Source of the DNA: Phyto melanocephala
Lineage: Eukaryota; Arthropoda; Insecta; Diptera; Rhinophoridae
DNA length: 64,000 nucleotides
Assembly (NCBI GenBank): GCA_941918925.1
Contig: OW799233.1
Span: 77,317,797-77,381,796 of the forward strand
Direction of reading: 5' to 3'
In this document: positions 12,205-22,440 of the stretch, piece after piece
Layout: the number at the start of each line of letters is the position of its first letter
Numbering within the stretch: the stretch's first letter is position 1
Notes under the pieces: generated by a model
What the model was told of the DNA's origin: nothing
Databases searched by the model: none
What the model saw: only the letters and a program-made list of their open reading frames with translations
Translations under genes and position numbers: made by a program

Positions 12205-12735
12205 TTTTTTGTTTGGGAGGAGGTGGAAATCTTACATAGATTCCCGATGTTCCGGGTTATGTCGGATTCTTACCGACTCAAACCACCTCCTTATTCATCA
12301 CCACTCCCTGCGGAACTGCCAGTCAAGGTATTACGTCGCAGGGTGGGAAGACTCAGTTAGTTTCGAGGTTCACATTTCCAGAGTCCTTTCTTCTTTGTTC
12401 CTCCTCACGTAGCTTAAGTAGCACTACCTTAATAAAGGTACATATTTTCTGCCAGTTATCATGGTTTTCCATCATTACATTCACAATATTATGCGGATAT
12501 AGTTCTCTACCAACCTTTCGCTCCAGTCGAGCTTTGTCAAGTACAAATCTAGGCCAGTTAAACATTACGTGTTCCACATCCTCTATTATACCTGGACATC
12601 GTGGGCACACTGGAGAGTCATCATGCCCACATTTGCACAGGTAGCTCCTGTATCCTCCGTGGCCCGTCAGGAATTGTGTAAAGTAATAATTAACTTCTCC
12701 ATGCCTTCTACCAATCCAACTGACTATGTTTGGAA
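12205..12735 (-). pseudogene. 3' end of a Waldo/R1-clade LINE
   Basis: The minus strand encodes the C-terminal tail of an R1-type ORF2: a GEVNYYFTQFLTGHG-like block, then CPRCPGIIEDVEHVMF, the CCHC-like zinc motif at the end of R1 ORF2s. The frame stops at 12353. A 3' untranslated region of about 150 bp follows, ending in an A-run directly at the (ACAT)n repeat. The fragment begins near 12735, so it is strongly 5'-truncated or cut. Confidence 0.75.
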
Positions 12736-13688
12736 TGAGCTTAGATGTCTTAGATGAATTGGCCCACTGTATAAAAGCTGTTTTTGTTTGTATGAAAAAA
12801 TAAGAAATTTTTACAATGCGGTTGAAAATAAAAATTATTTTGTTTTCTGTAAATAAATAGTTGAAAAGTGGTTAAAAATTATGGTGATCCTTTTTTTTTG
12901 TGTTGTTGTTGTCCATTGCTTTTGTTTTGTTTGCTTTATTTCACTTGTGAAACTATTTTTTTAGTTCATCGCCATCTAACATTATCAGCTATTTTAATCT
13001 TTTTAACGTTTTAGTACTAAATTTTATAAAATCTACTTAAAACCAAAACAAAAAAAGTTTTAAGATGGTAAAACCATCAAATACTTGGCAACTCTCTGTT
13101 GCGACATTTTTCTATAACAACTCTGTATTGAACATAAGTTCTTTCTCTTATTTTTTACTTGTTATAAAAACCTTGAATTGAACACCACGCGTTCTTTTAT
13201 TGTAGGTTAGATTTTTGGTATAAAACGAACAGTATTAAAACCTTAAGTGTGAAAACACTATTAAAATTATTTATTTTATTATTTTTTGGGTCTCTTATGC
13301 CCTGCTTGGAATTTAGTTTTTTCATTTTGCCTTAAATAACGACAATAACAATGTTTGCAAAATCCCAATACACACAGCATCTAACATTAATAGAAAAAAT
13401 AATTAAATTTTATATCACATACGAGTTAACAACAAAATTAATGAAAATTACAAAAATTCTGAAATACAATCAGAAATTCTGAAATATAAATTTAAATTAC
13501 TGAATTATTATAATTGGAACCTTCTAAAATACAATTGGAAATGGTGTAGTATAATAATTATTTAAAACAAACAAAAAATGTTTTAAGTCCATCATTAACA
13601 CCCAATTTCTTAGTTAACATATTTTATTTAAAATTTTAAGAATTTTTTATTCTTCTAGTAATTAGAGAACTTTTTTTATAAATTTATT
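12736..13688. other. A+T-rich sequence, nothing recognised
   Basis: No coding similarity, long repeat or clear element end was seen. The sequence is A+T-rich, with poly-T runs near 12890. It may hold the 3' flank of the zinc-finger pseudogene on the minus strand. Confidence 0.5.
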
Positions 13689-16209
13689 TTAATTTTTATT
13701 CCAACGAGACCAGTTTTGATTGCGATTATCTCTCCCTGGATGAAACATGGCACTATTTTGACCAATATTACGATAAGAATCTGAATTTCTTAATAAGGAT
13801 GATGTTTGGACGTTGTTATTTATGCCACCTCCGATATTTGGTCCATTATTTGATTTATCCCTTGTATCCACCTAAGAAATTTAAGTCTGTATTGACCTCT
13901 CTGATGTTGGGTGGTGGAGGGCAAACAGGTAGCATTAACTGATGTTCTGCTTGACGATTATATTGTTCCTTGGATATTTCTTTCATTTGTTGTTTGCCTG
14001 TTTGTGGTGTCTTTACTAATCCCATTAACGTGTCCGATAATGTTTTTTCCCTGGGTAATTGGTTAGAGTTATCGCCATCTCGGTTTCGAATAGCATTTTC
14101 TTCAATTGCCTTTCGTTCTTGTTCAAGACTTTCTTGTCTCCATCCCATTTTTTCAGCATATTTAAGTAAATTCGCTATATGCTGGATAACTCGATTAAAA
14201 CCCGAAATTTTCTTTTCATCTAAAAATCCTGCAAACAGTATACCTTTAAGCTTTTCCATTGCAGTTTCAAGAAGCTGACAATTAGAGATAGTAAGAACTT
14301 TTGATTCAAACTCGAGGTCATTTCCTGGAAAGTTTTTTTCCAAATGTAAAGCATTTGATAGTAATTCCATAACCTTTCCGCCCAAACTACCAGGATGCTC
14401 CTCTAGGGCTGTCATTAAACGAAGAACGTGAACAACGTTGGAATGATTATCATTGATTCTACTGAATATCATGTGCGATTCCTCTGTATTAAAATCTTTC
14501 TTTCTTTCTACATGCATTTGTTCTGTAGAATTTTTTTTTTCTGGAGCACCATATTTAAATTCATAGGTATTGTGACGTTTGGTTTGTTTAAATATATCGG
14601 TTTCCCCCTCATTTAATGTTTCCATGTTGTTCGTTCGACGGTTGACTCGAGTGCATTGGTTTGAAAGTTCTTTCGAACGTTGAAAATCTTCTTCGACGGC
14701 ATCTACAGGAATTTCCAATCTATGACGAACGTTAATCTGCGATTTATGCAATGCCTCTCCAAATAGTACTTCAATTCGTTGTTTGAAATAATGAACCCAC
14801 TCCGGTTGAAAATTGTATGTTCGATGATTAAAACCATCACGTTCAAGCTCCTTTTTACGATGTTGCCAAAAATTATTCCACTCTTCTTCATACAAGGGAT
14901 GACTTTCAGGATTCTTTCTGTAATTTTCGTAAGCAATTTATATTTCTCTTGCAGCGACTGCTATCTCTCGTCGGTAAATATCCCAAATATTTTGATTTAG
15001 GCATTTCGATGACTTATTCAGTCTGCTTACTGTTATGGATGATCTCGAACGAGTATGTGGGCCTTGAATACGTGTTTGCAATCGTTCGTTGTGTAAATTG
15101 TCTTTTCTAGTTAAAACATTTACCTGATTTTGGTGTGTGGGTGACATAGATCTACTAGTGTGAGTTGTGTTCATTTTTACATTATATTCCCTTAAACGAA
15201 CTACTGGATCGTGACTCAATTGATTAAGGTATATATTTCCTTTAGGAGCTTTTGTAAATAATATATATTCAATACTTCTATAAGTTTTTTCTTCTGCTAG
15301 CTTTTTAGCAGAATTCTTGAGTTTTCGTATGTCATCTGGTAAAAGAACATTAGAGAATGATGGCCCCCTGTTTTGTGAAGCATGCAAAAGCGCATATGCC
15401 TCAGCTATTAAATCCGGTCTTCTGGCCTTATAATCGCCTAAAGAAACTGTGTACGGTAGACTTCGGCTATGATGTTTTTCTATATTAACTGCTATTTTAT
15501 CAACAATTTCGCTCATTACAGCACGAAATTCTCGAAAACTCATATGTCCTAATGCGGCTTCGTACTTTTTAATAGTATCGGAATAATGCAAATCTAAATA
15601 TTTCTTCTTATGTTCGTAGAATAGAAGGTGCCGTTGCATTTTATTGACATCACCAACAAATTCACATAGTCCACACTCGAACCTGGGATCTCTATCATTT
15701 TCATTTTCTACTATATTTAGTACATATTCCATGCCGAGGTGACCCAATATTTCATTAGCATCAAAATCTCTCACGCTCAGTAGATTTTTTGACGTTTTTC
15801 TTATCCGATTTATTTTCTACGCAGTTCAATACTTTTGGCACATATTCGTCGAGTAATTTAATCTTATTTGTAATTTCTTTTGATACATTGGTATCAAAAT
15901 CACCTTCATTTTTATTTCCACGAAAATTTACATTCTCTTTTACGGAAAATGAGAATGACTTGCCAAATTGAATGCAGCAATTCTTATTGATTTTAAAACA
16001 ACCTTCATACCGCAACGCTAACACATCCAACTGCTTTAATCTATGCGTGTAACCATTCAAATGAGAATTAAGACTTTCGATACCGCAGCAATTTATGAAG
16101 CATAGACACGCCTTTATGATCATATCATCTGGATTATCAATCATCTTTACCAAAGCCATCTGTATAAGTTGGTTGTTTTCTATTTCCCGTGATCTACGTT
16201 GTACAATAT
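13689..16209 (-). pseudogene. Broken zinc-finger protein gene copy (host-like), intron-free
   Basis: Three long minus-strand frames (16209-15761, 15774-14938, 14895-13855) plus 13871-13689 make one collinear protein of roughly 830 residues. Breaks: a frameshift near 15765, one in-frame TAA at 14938-14940, and a frameshift near 13860. Two zinc-finger-like patterns are visible. One has two cysteines followed by HLNGYTHR. The other is FECGLCEFVGDVNKMQRHLL with a later H, like a U1-type or C2H2 finger. A further conserved-looking block is NVVHVLRLMTALEEHPGSLG, followed by a Gln/Asn-rich, low-complexity C-terminus. I cannot name the parent gene. With no introns over about 2.5 kb it may be a retrocopy or a captured exon. 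It is joined upstream to the multicopy-family pseudogene. Confidence 0.55.
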
Positions 16210-17441
16210 TTGCAACTTGATTCGCAAAAATGCATTCTCTCCTAAAACTCTTCATTTGCAAGTTTATATGAAGAGAAGGGTTTGTTCCTTTTGTTTTAAA
16301 GGCTCTTCTGCTACATTTTTTTTTTCCTGGAATAAAATTTACTCTTTTCGGCCAAATTTTAACATTGTAGAGTTTTTCTTCTGCGCGGCTATCCCATTCA
16401 CATAAGAAGTAATAAAACTTAGTATATCCACATTGCAATCCATTTAACATTGCTACGACTTTAAAATCTGCAATGGGAATATTTAATTTTTTGTAGTATC
16501 ATCTTCATGCTACAATAGTTTTCTTTCATATTTCTTGCATTCGCGAGTGGTACCAATGGAAATTTGTTGCTATTGTGAAGAAAAACGGCTTTCAAACTTG
16601 TCTTGGATGAATCAATAACAAGCCGCCAATCCTGAGATTTATGACTGAAACACAGTTGTCGCAAAAGTCCATCAGCATTATTGCAAAATATCAAACCTTC
16701 CTTTTTGCTGAAATATATATAAAAAAGGTTGTTCTTTATTTGGAAGAGACGTTAACGTCCGTTTGCACCAAATTCTATTCTTTTCATTGGGATGCAAGAA
16801 GCTCAGACTTGTTTTTTGACAGCCTTAATTTACGAACTGAGTTATTCATATCAGTTTAATACGGAAAATAAGGTTTACTCGTTGGACTTCCAAATGAATG
16901 CGAAGAAACACCCATGCTGGCGTAAGTAGATTCAGTTGCTCCAGAAAGCCCATCTTCTTTATTGTCTGTAGGAGGCAATGGATGTAAAAATTTACTTGTA
17001 AACTGGAAAACTGGTCGTTTGACGCATGAAGTATTTGGATATGTAACTTTATTTTTTGTTTTTTCGTAAACCCACGTGTTTTAGTATAGCAAAAGTAGCA
17101 ATCATTTTCATGATTTTGTGGTTCACTCCAAATCGCTGGCTTCATAAACGGCTTCATAAAGACTTATGACTTCCTTATAACCAACCTCTTAAAGACTTAC
17201 CACAGCTACTACAACATATTTTCGGCAGCCAATTTTTAGCTCTATCATCGATAGTAAACCCAAAATAACGGCGATAAGCATCTTTAACCTTGGAAGATAT
17301 TGTCTCCCGTTGAGAACTTAAAGTTAGATTGCCACAAACGTAACAAAATAAATTTGGAGATTTGTTACAAATCCTTGACATTTTGTAATATGAAAGTGTT
17401 TGTGGATTCTTTAATTGCTTTATTTCTTTACACAATAACAA
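16210..17441 (-). pseudogene. Degenerate arthropod multicopy-family gene, copy B
   Basis: Near-identical to copy A. The start is at 17441 or at the internal ATG for MSRICNKSPNLFCYVCG. CxxC pairs lie in the first 90 codons, then pieces at 17157-16846 and 16694-16461. A frameshift at about 16458 is followed by GLQCGYTKFYYFLCEWDSR and LHINLQMKSF. Shortly after that the frame passes into the zinc-finger-type sequence at about 16215. The frameshifts are shared by both copies, so the gene was dead before it was duplicated. In other arthropod members the LHIKL-type motif is followed by more of the same family (from memory), so the join here looks like a fusion. Confidence 0.6.
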
Positions 17442-17535
17442 AGTACACTATAAGATCTGTCGGATAAGATATACTGAAGTATTAAAAATTAAAATTACTT
17501 TTGTCAATTAATATAATTTTTTATTATTATTACTT

Positions 17536-17888
17536 TGTGAGCCACCCTAATGTGTAAATTTTTTAACATTATTAATTGTTGTTGTAAATTCTTTCGTAGT
17601 TCCTTTTATGTTGTGTCCGTTTATAAGTAAATACATACATTTTATTTAAATGTAAATAAACAGTATGCATGTACTTAGTTAAGATCATTTTTGTTGTTTT
17701 ATATACATGCATAGTAACGGACCTTTTATTACATAGTTATTTTGTTTGATTTTTTGTGGTTCAAAATAACATTGTTTTAATTTTAAGTTCAGTTGTTATT
17801 CGAAACCAATAAAGTGAAGTTTTAAAAATATTAATTCTCGCGTTTTAAATTTTAATTTATTTTAAAATAGTTAATATTTTTCGCGACA
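17536..17888 (+). repeat. BEL/Pao 5' LTR, copy B
   Basis: 353 bp, TGTGAGCC...CGCGACA, matching 1327-1680 apart from single-base changes. It is followed by the same primer site and then gag. No matching 3' LTR was seen because the element is cut at 20355. Confidence 0.75.
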
Positions 17889-17893
17889 TTTTT

Positions 17894-17910
17894 TGGCGAC
17901 CGTGACAGGA
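17894..17910 (+). promoter_or_regulatory. Primer-binding site of BEL copy B
   Basis: Same TGGCGACCGTGACAGGA as in copy A, 5 bp inside the LTR. Probably pairs with the 3' end of tRNA-Arg (inference). Confidence 0.6.
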
Positions 17911-18325
17911 CAGTAGTGTTAAAGTGTTTTTAAATAAAATTTAATTTAAAATCGGCAAAAAGAATTTTAGGCCCGTAGAGCCGCAACAAAATAAATAAAA
18001 AAAACATTCGTTGAATTGTGTACAATTACACAACATATAAACATTATCGTTGGTGCAACACATCTGTTCGTGGTATTGCTGCACTTATCATTCGAAAAAT
18101 TCTTGGAGCCAACTTTAAGCGCTGCTGTATTTGGTGAAACAAAAAAAAAATATATAAATCTTAGTTTAATTTGGAACAATATTTTGTAGCTCAAACAAAG
18201 CATACGTACATTTAATAAATTAAAGTGTAAAAAACATATAATTAAACAAATATTTTTCGGCAAACTATTGTTGTGAAGTGTTTCATATACAAAAAAGTGG
18301 TTAGTAATTTTGCAAAAATTCTAAA

Positions 18326-19490
18326 ATGGCTAACGACGAAGAAGTGGTACCTGAAACCAATAATACTGGCGGCAAAGAGTTGGCGTCATTGAAACAACAA
18401 AGGACCACTATGAAACGAAACATTTCCAGTATACAGAAGAAAATTGAAAAAGATGGCGACAAAGTTGATACAACAATTGTGCAATGCCGACTTGAAATTT
18501 TAGAATCGTATTTCAAGCAGATTTGCTACATCCAAAGTCAAATCGAGAAAATTTGTCCTACTGATGCCACTAGAGGTGATTTAGAAGAAATTTATATTGC
18601 GGCCAAAGCAAAATTGTTGTCCATTTTAAATAAAACTCGTTGTTCAACTACAGTGGAACAAAGTTTTTTCAATTCGTCAATTGGACTTTTAAATCAAACT
18701 CGTTTGCCTTCGTTAAAATTACCTCGCTTTGATGGAAAGTATGCCGATTATAAACGTTTTATAGCAACTTTTAACAACATGGTCCATGAGAACTCTTCAA
18801 TAACACCATTCGATAAATTCAATTATTTATTAAATTGTCTTTCTGGTCAAGCTCTTGCAGTCGTTGAACCGTACCAGGTAACGGATGAAAATTACCCGAA
18901 AGCTCTAGAAAGATTAAGGGAACGTTATGACAACAAAGTTCTAATTTTTTTGGAACATATTACTACTTTATTTAATATTTCTGAAATGTCTAAAGGTGAT
19001 AGTGTATCGTTACGCAATATAATTGATACCGTGTCTGCAATTCGTGGTTCACTTTTATCGCTTGGATCAGAAATGGATGTAATGAATGCGATCATTATTC
19101 ATATGGTTTTATCAAAGCTAGATGAGGCATTGAAACTAAATTATGATGAAAAAATAGATTTCAAATCATTGCCCTCATGGGATACTTGCTATGAAATCTT
19201 GAGCCATCGTTGTCAATTTCTGGAGAGTCATGGTAAGAGAACTGAAAACAAAAATAGTGCTAAATAGTGGTACAAAACCAAAATCAAATTTTAATCGCCA
19301 TGCAACTACATTTGTCGCCTCGAGTTCAAACACAAATTGTTCATATTGCAACAGTGCTGAGCACCATATTTCCACATGTTCTTCATTTTTGTCGCTCTTA
19401 GTTTCGGAACGTTTTAATTTCATAAAACGTGATGGGCACTGCATCAACTGTCTTCGAAAAGGTTATTTAGTGTCGAAATGCCCTTAAAAA
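18326..19490 (+). pseudogene. gag: BEL/Pao gag with zinc knuckles, frameshifted
   Basis: The main frame is 313 codons (18326-19267). A Lys-rich N-terminus is followed by a DUF1759-like core with LPSLKLPRFDGKYADYKRF near residue 130 and FDKFNYLLNCLSGQAL, the hallmark of BEL gag. A frame change near 19255 leads to 19230-19487. That piece holds the zinc-knuckle region: CSYCNSAEHHISTC, then HCINCLRKGYLVSKCP. A last C-x2-C...HH block lies just beyond another frame change, after 19490. Normally gag and pol are one polyprotein in BEL elements; here at least two frameshifts separate them. Confidence 0.75.
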
Positions 19491-20355
19491 AGTCGTTGCC
19501 GAGTTTGTCAGTCTGCTCATCATACCACACTTCACATTTTCGTTAATGCCGATTCATCATCAACAAATGCTGCACCTGCTCAGTCTTCTACTGCTAATAA
19601 TGCTGTGTCATTAGTTGCTCGTTCATTTAAAAGAGACATAATACCAACTGCTGTGGTTCTCATCAAAGATAGTTTTGGGTCTTTTCAACCGGTAAGAGTA
19701 CTCCTTGATTCTTGTTCAGAAATTAATTTCATTACAGAGGAAGTTGCCAAAAAACTTAAACTTCGTTTACAACACAATCAACGAGATATTTCGGGAATTG
19801 GTGAAGTACTTGCCAAAACTAAATTCTCTGTTGCTGCAACAATTAAATCTCGTTTGGCTCTTATCAATGGTCATCAACATTCGCTGTGACAAAATCAATT
19901 TCTGCACAACAACCTGGTGAATATATTAATGCATCAAAGCTAAACATCCCAGAAACTATAGAACTAGCTGATCCATTATTCTACAAGCCACAAAGAATTG
20001 ATTTGCTTATCAGCACAGAAATATTTTTTGATATGTTGCTCGATGGACGTATTTCATTAGGACAAGGTAAACCTAGCCTTGTTAATACAGTTTTTGGATG
20101 GATTGTTGGTGGTAAATTCAATGATCAAAATGGTTCTTCAATAGCTACATGCAACTTGGCTCTCAACTCTTCAACAGAAATTCTAGACAACACACTCAAA
20201 AGGTTTTGGGAAGTAGAAGAATATACAAATGGTCCTCCTAAATTTTCAGAAGAAGACCAAGAATGCGAAAAACACTTCATCGAAAATACAAATATTTTGT
20301 CGAACTGGCGTATTCAGGTACGATTGCTATTTAAACAAAGTCCGGATTGTCTAGG
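19491..20355 (+). pseudogene. pol: BEL/Pao protease and start of reverse transcriptase, truncated
   Basis: The aspartic protease region (DUF1758-like) includes the motif LLDSCSEINFITEEVAKKL near 19705. The usual D-S-G is here D-S-C, so the active-site Gly is changed. After a frameshift near 19885 the frame to 20355 holds RIDLLISTEIFF, VFGWIVGGKF and the linker LKRFWEVEEYT that precedes the RT. At 20355 the sequence switches to R1 LINE, so all of RT, RNase H and integrase are missing. The rest of this element was not found in the window. Confidence 0.7.
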
Positions 20356-21194
20356 TTGCACCTAGGCATTGAAAAGTAGAAAGGCGCCAGGTCCGGACCT
20401 AATTCCGGCAGAAATTCTCAAGATACTCGCCGAGGAGAAACCGGATATGCTTTTGAGAATGTACAATGGTTGCCTACAGGATGGTGCCTTTCCGGAAGTT
20501 TCGAAAAGACAAAGACTTGTGCTTATAAGCAAGGGGAAAGGGAACAAAAAGTCACGATCAGCGTATAGACTCCTGTGCATGCTTGACATCGCGGGTAAAC
20601 TTCTTGAACTACTGCTTAAACCTCGGATACATGCGGCTGTGGAAAGTGCTGGAGGCCTTTCCACGAGACAAAATGGACTTAGGACTGGAAGGTCCACAAT
20701 AGGCGCGATCGAAGAAGCTATAGAGAGTGTCCAACGAGTGTCTTATTGGAGACTCTTGACGTAAGAAATGCTTCAACAGCGCAACATAGGCCGACATGAT
20801 AGAGGCTCTGGAGACACGGTTTAGAGCACCAGCATACATCATGAGGATGATAAAGAGTTACCTGAGAAACCGTATATTTATATACGAAAATGCTGGGAGG
20901 ACACGGGAAAAGCAGATTACCACAGGAGCAGCACAAGGCTCGATTCCTGCATATCGAGATGCCAGGTGACACCTACCTGGTCGGTTATGCCAACGACATT
21001 GTGGCCGTTATTGCAGCACAACTGCATAGACGATGCAGAGCACACTTTCTTCAAGTGTGAGAGATGGAGTGTGGAACAACACAACTTAGAGAAAACCGTA
21101 GGAGAAATATCCCCGGAGAATATCGTAGATCTCATGATCGCAAATGAGACTAAATGGGAACACGTGGCAACATATGTTGAAAGGCTACTACGCG
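20356..21194 (+). pseudogene. R1-clade LINE no. 1, ORF2 RT and C-terminal pieces (left of the gypsy insertion)
   Basis: Begins in the RT finger region (RKAPGPDLIPAEIL). It continues with MYNGCLQDGAFPEVSKRQRL and YRLLCMLDIAGKLLELLLKP, then IEALETRFRAPAYIMRM in another frame. An internal deletion follows: TTGAAQGSI jumps past the YADD region to the zinc motif CIDDAEHTFFKCERW near 21010. The fragment is cut at 21194 by the gypsy provirus; its 3' untranslated region resumes at 31651. The family is very close to LINE no. 3 at 32800-34971. Confidence 0.75.
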
Positions 21195-21719
21195 AGTTAC
21201 GTCGGAGACAGATCCGACTTCACCCAAAATAAATGTCAATTGGAAAAAATAATAAGAGGTCAATTGCCCAACTAAAATTGTGCAATTGACAGGCTTACAC
21301 AATTCAGCATTTTTTTTATTTGTTAACAAAAGCCACTGAACCTTTTGTTAACAACATGATTATAAAAGGTAATTTAATACTTTCTTAGTTTTAAGTAATA
21401 AAATGGATTAAGCACTTTTAATTTTAAACTCAATTTTACAAAAACAAAATATATACTAAGCAATTTTAATTTCAAGAATCAATTTTATATTAATACATTT
21501 TTAAGTAATAAAATAGATTAAGCAGTTTTAATTTTAAACCCAATTTTACAAAAACAAAATATAGACTAAGCAATTTTAATTTCAAGAACCAATTTTATAT
21601 TAATACATTTTTGTAAAATATTAGTTAGTAGAAAATCAGAGTTCAATAAATAAAGTAAAGAAAACTCAAAACTAAAGTTTTGGTTTTTTTTTTAACAATA
21701 CATTCTATTGCATTTAACT
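21195..21719 (+). repeat. 5' LTR of the gypsy-like provirus
   Basis: AGTTAC...TAACT ends. A TATAAAAG box lies at 21361-21368. The motif AATAAATAAAG near 21645 would serve as poly(A) signal. Two imperfect tandem units of about 110 bp occupy 21391-21500 and 21501-21610. An inverted repeat, GTCAATTG...CAATTGAC, lies near 21259-21290. Confidence 0.9.
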
Positions 21720-21730
21720 GGCGCAGTCGA
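21719..21730 (+). promoter_or_regulatory. Primer-binding site of the gypsy-like provirus
   Basis: TGGCGCAGTCGA overlaps the last T of the LTR. TGGCGCAGTCG is the primer site of the gypsy/17.6/297 group of flies (established knowledge). Confidence 0.8.
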
Positions 21731-21986
21731 CGGTAGGATCTAACCCCGAAGGATTAGAAATTTTTATAATAACAATTAAACTCAACAAAAGTTTTCGAAT
21801 ACAGTGTACTACTAAACCAAGTGATAAAATCTTCGATACATTTACCACAATCACAATCAAGAAAGTGTTATAAAATTTTATTTTACATTATAAATTAGTA
21901 GATGATAAAATTTATATATATGTATATATTTTTTTTTCTGTAATACATTGTATTTAACTTCTTTAACTATCAACTTGTCTCTGTAA

Positions 21987-22415
21987 TGCCCTAGTGGCGC
22001 TGTAGTAGACACAGGATCATCGACGACGTTAATCAGCGAAGAAACACTTCCACAATACAAACGAGTTAAATTGGACAAACCTTTATTTTTCAAGACATTA
22101 AACGGACTAATGGAGGTAAATTATGAAATTATTACAGAAACACCGAAAGAATTCAAAGACAATAATCTCATGTGTTGGAAATTGACAGATTTCAAAAACA
22201 ATCAATTTGACGGCTTAATAGGTCAAAACATCCTGAAAATTTTAAAGGCTAATATAAATATAGGTGAGGAATACATTGAAATTAATAATAATAAGATAAA
22301 ATTCTGCAATGCTTGTCCATACGAATATGACAACATTCATACTCTAGAGGGATCAGAAATCAGTTATGTAATAAATAATCTCTTAAGAGATGACATAAAC
22401 GAAGATGAATTTTGA
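21987..22415 (+). pseudogene. pol: Gypsy-like aspartic protease region
   Basis: The open frame starts after a TAA at 21984 and carries the active site GAVVDTGSSTTLIS near residue 5. LIGQNILKIL near residue 75 is the second conserved part of the retropepsin-like fold. There is no ATG before the active site, as expected for a part of pol. It ends in a TGA at 22413, and RT resumes in another frame at about 22441. It lies directly downstream of the leader because gag is deleted. Confidence 0.75.
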
Positions 22416-22440
22416 AAACTGAAAAACCTATTAGATAAGA

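Noticed and set aside
12010..12412. Three overlapping plus-strand ORFs with (MYVC)n-type repeats
   Set aside because: They are translations of the ATGT microsatellite in three frames and not genes.
5692..12735. Single Waldo-like element split by the plus-strand LINE
   Set aside because: The endonuclease fragment and the 5' leader have the right order and strand, but nearly all of ORF1 is missing between them and no target duplication was seen. The link is unproven.
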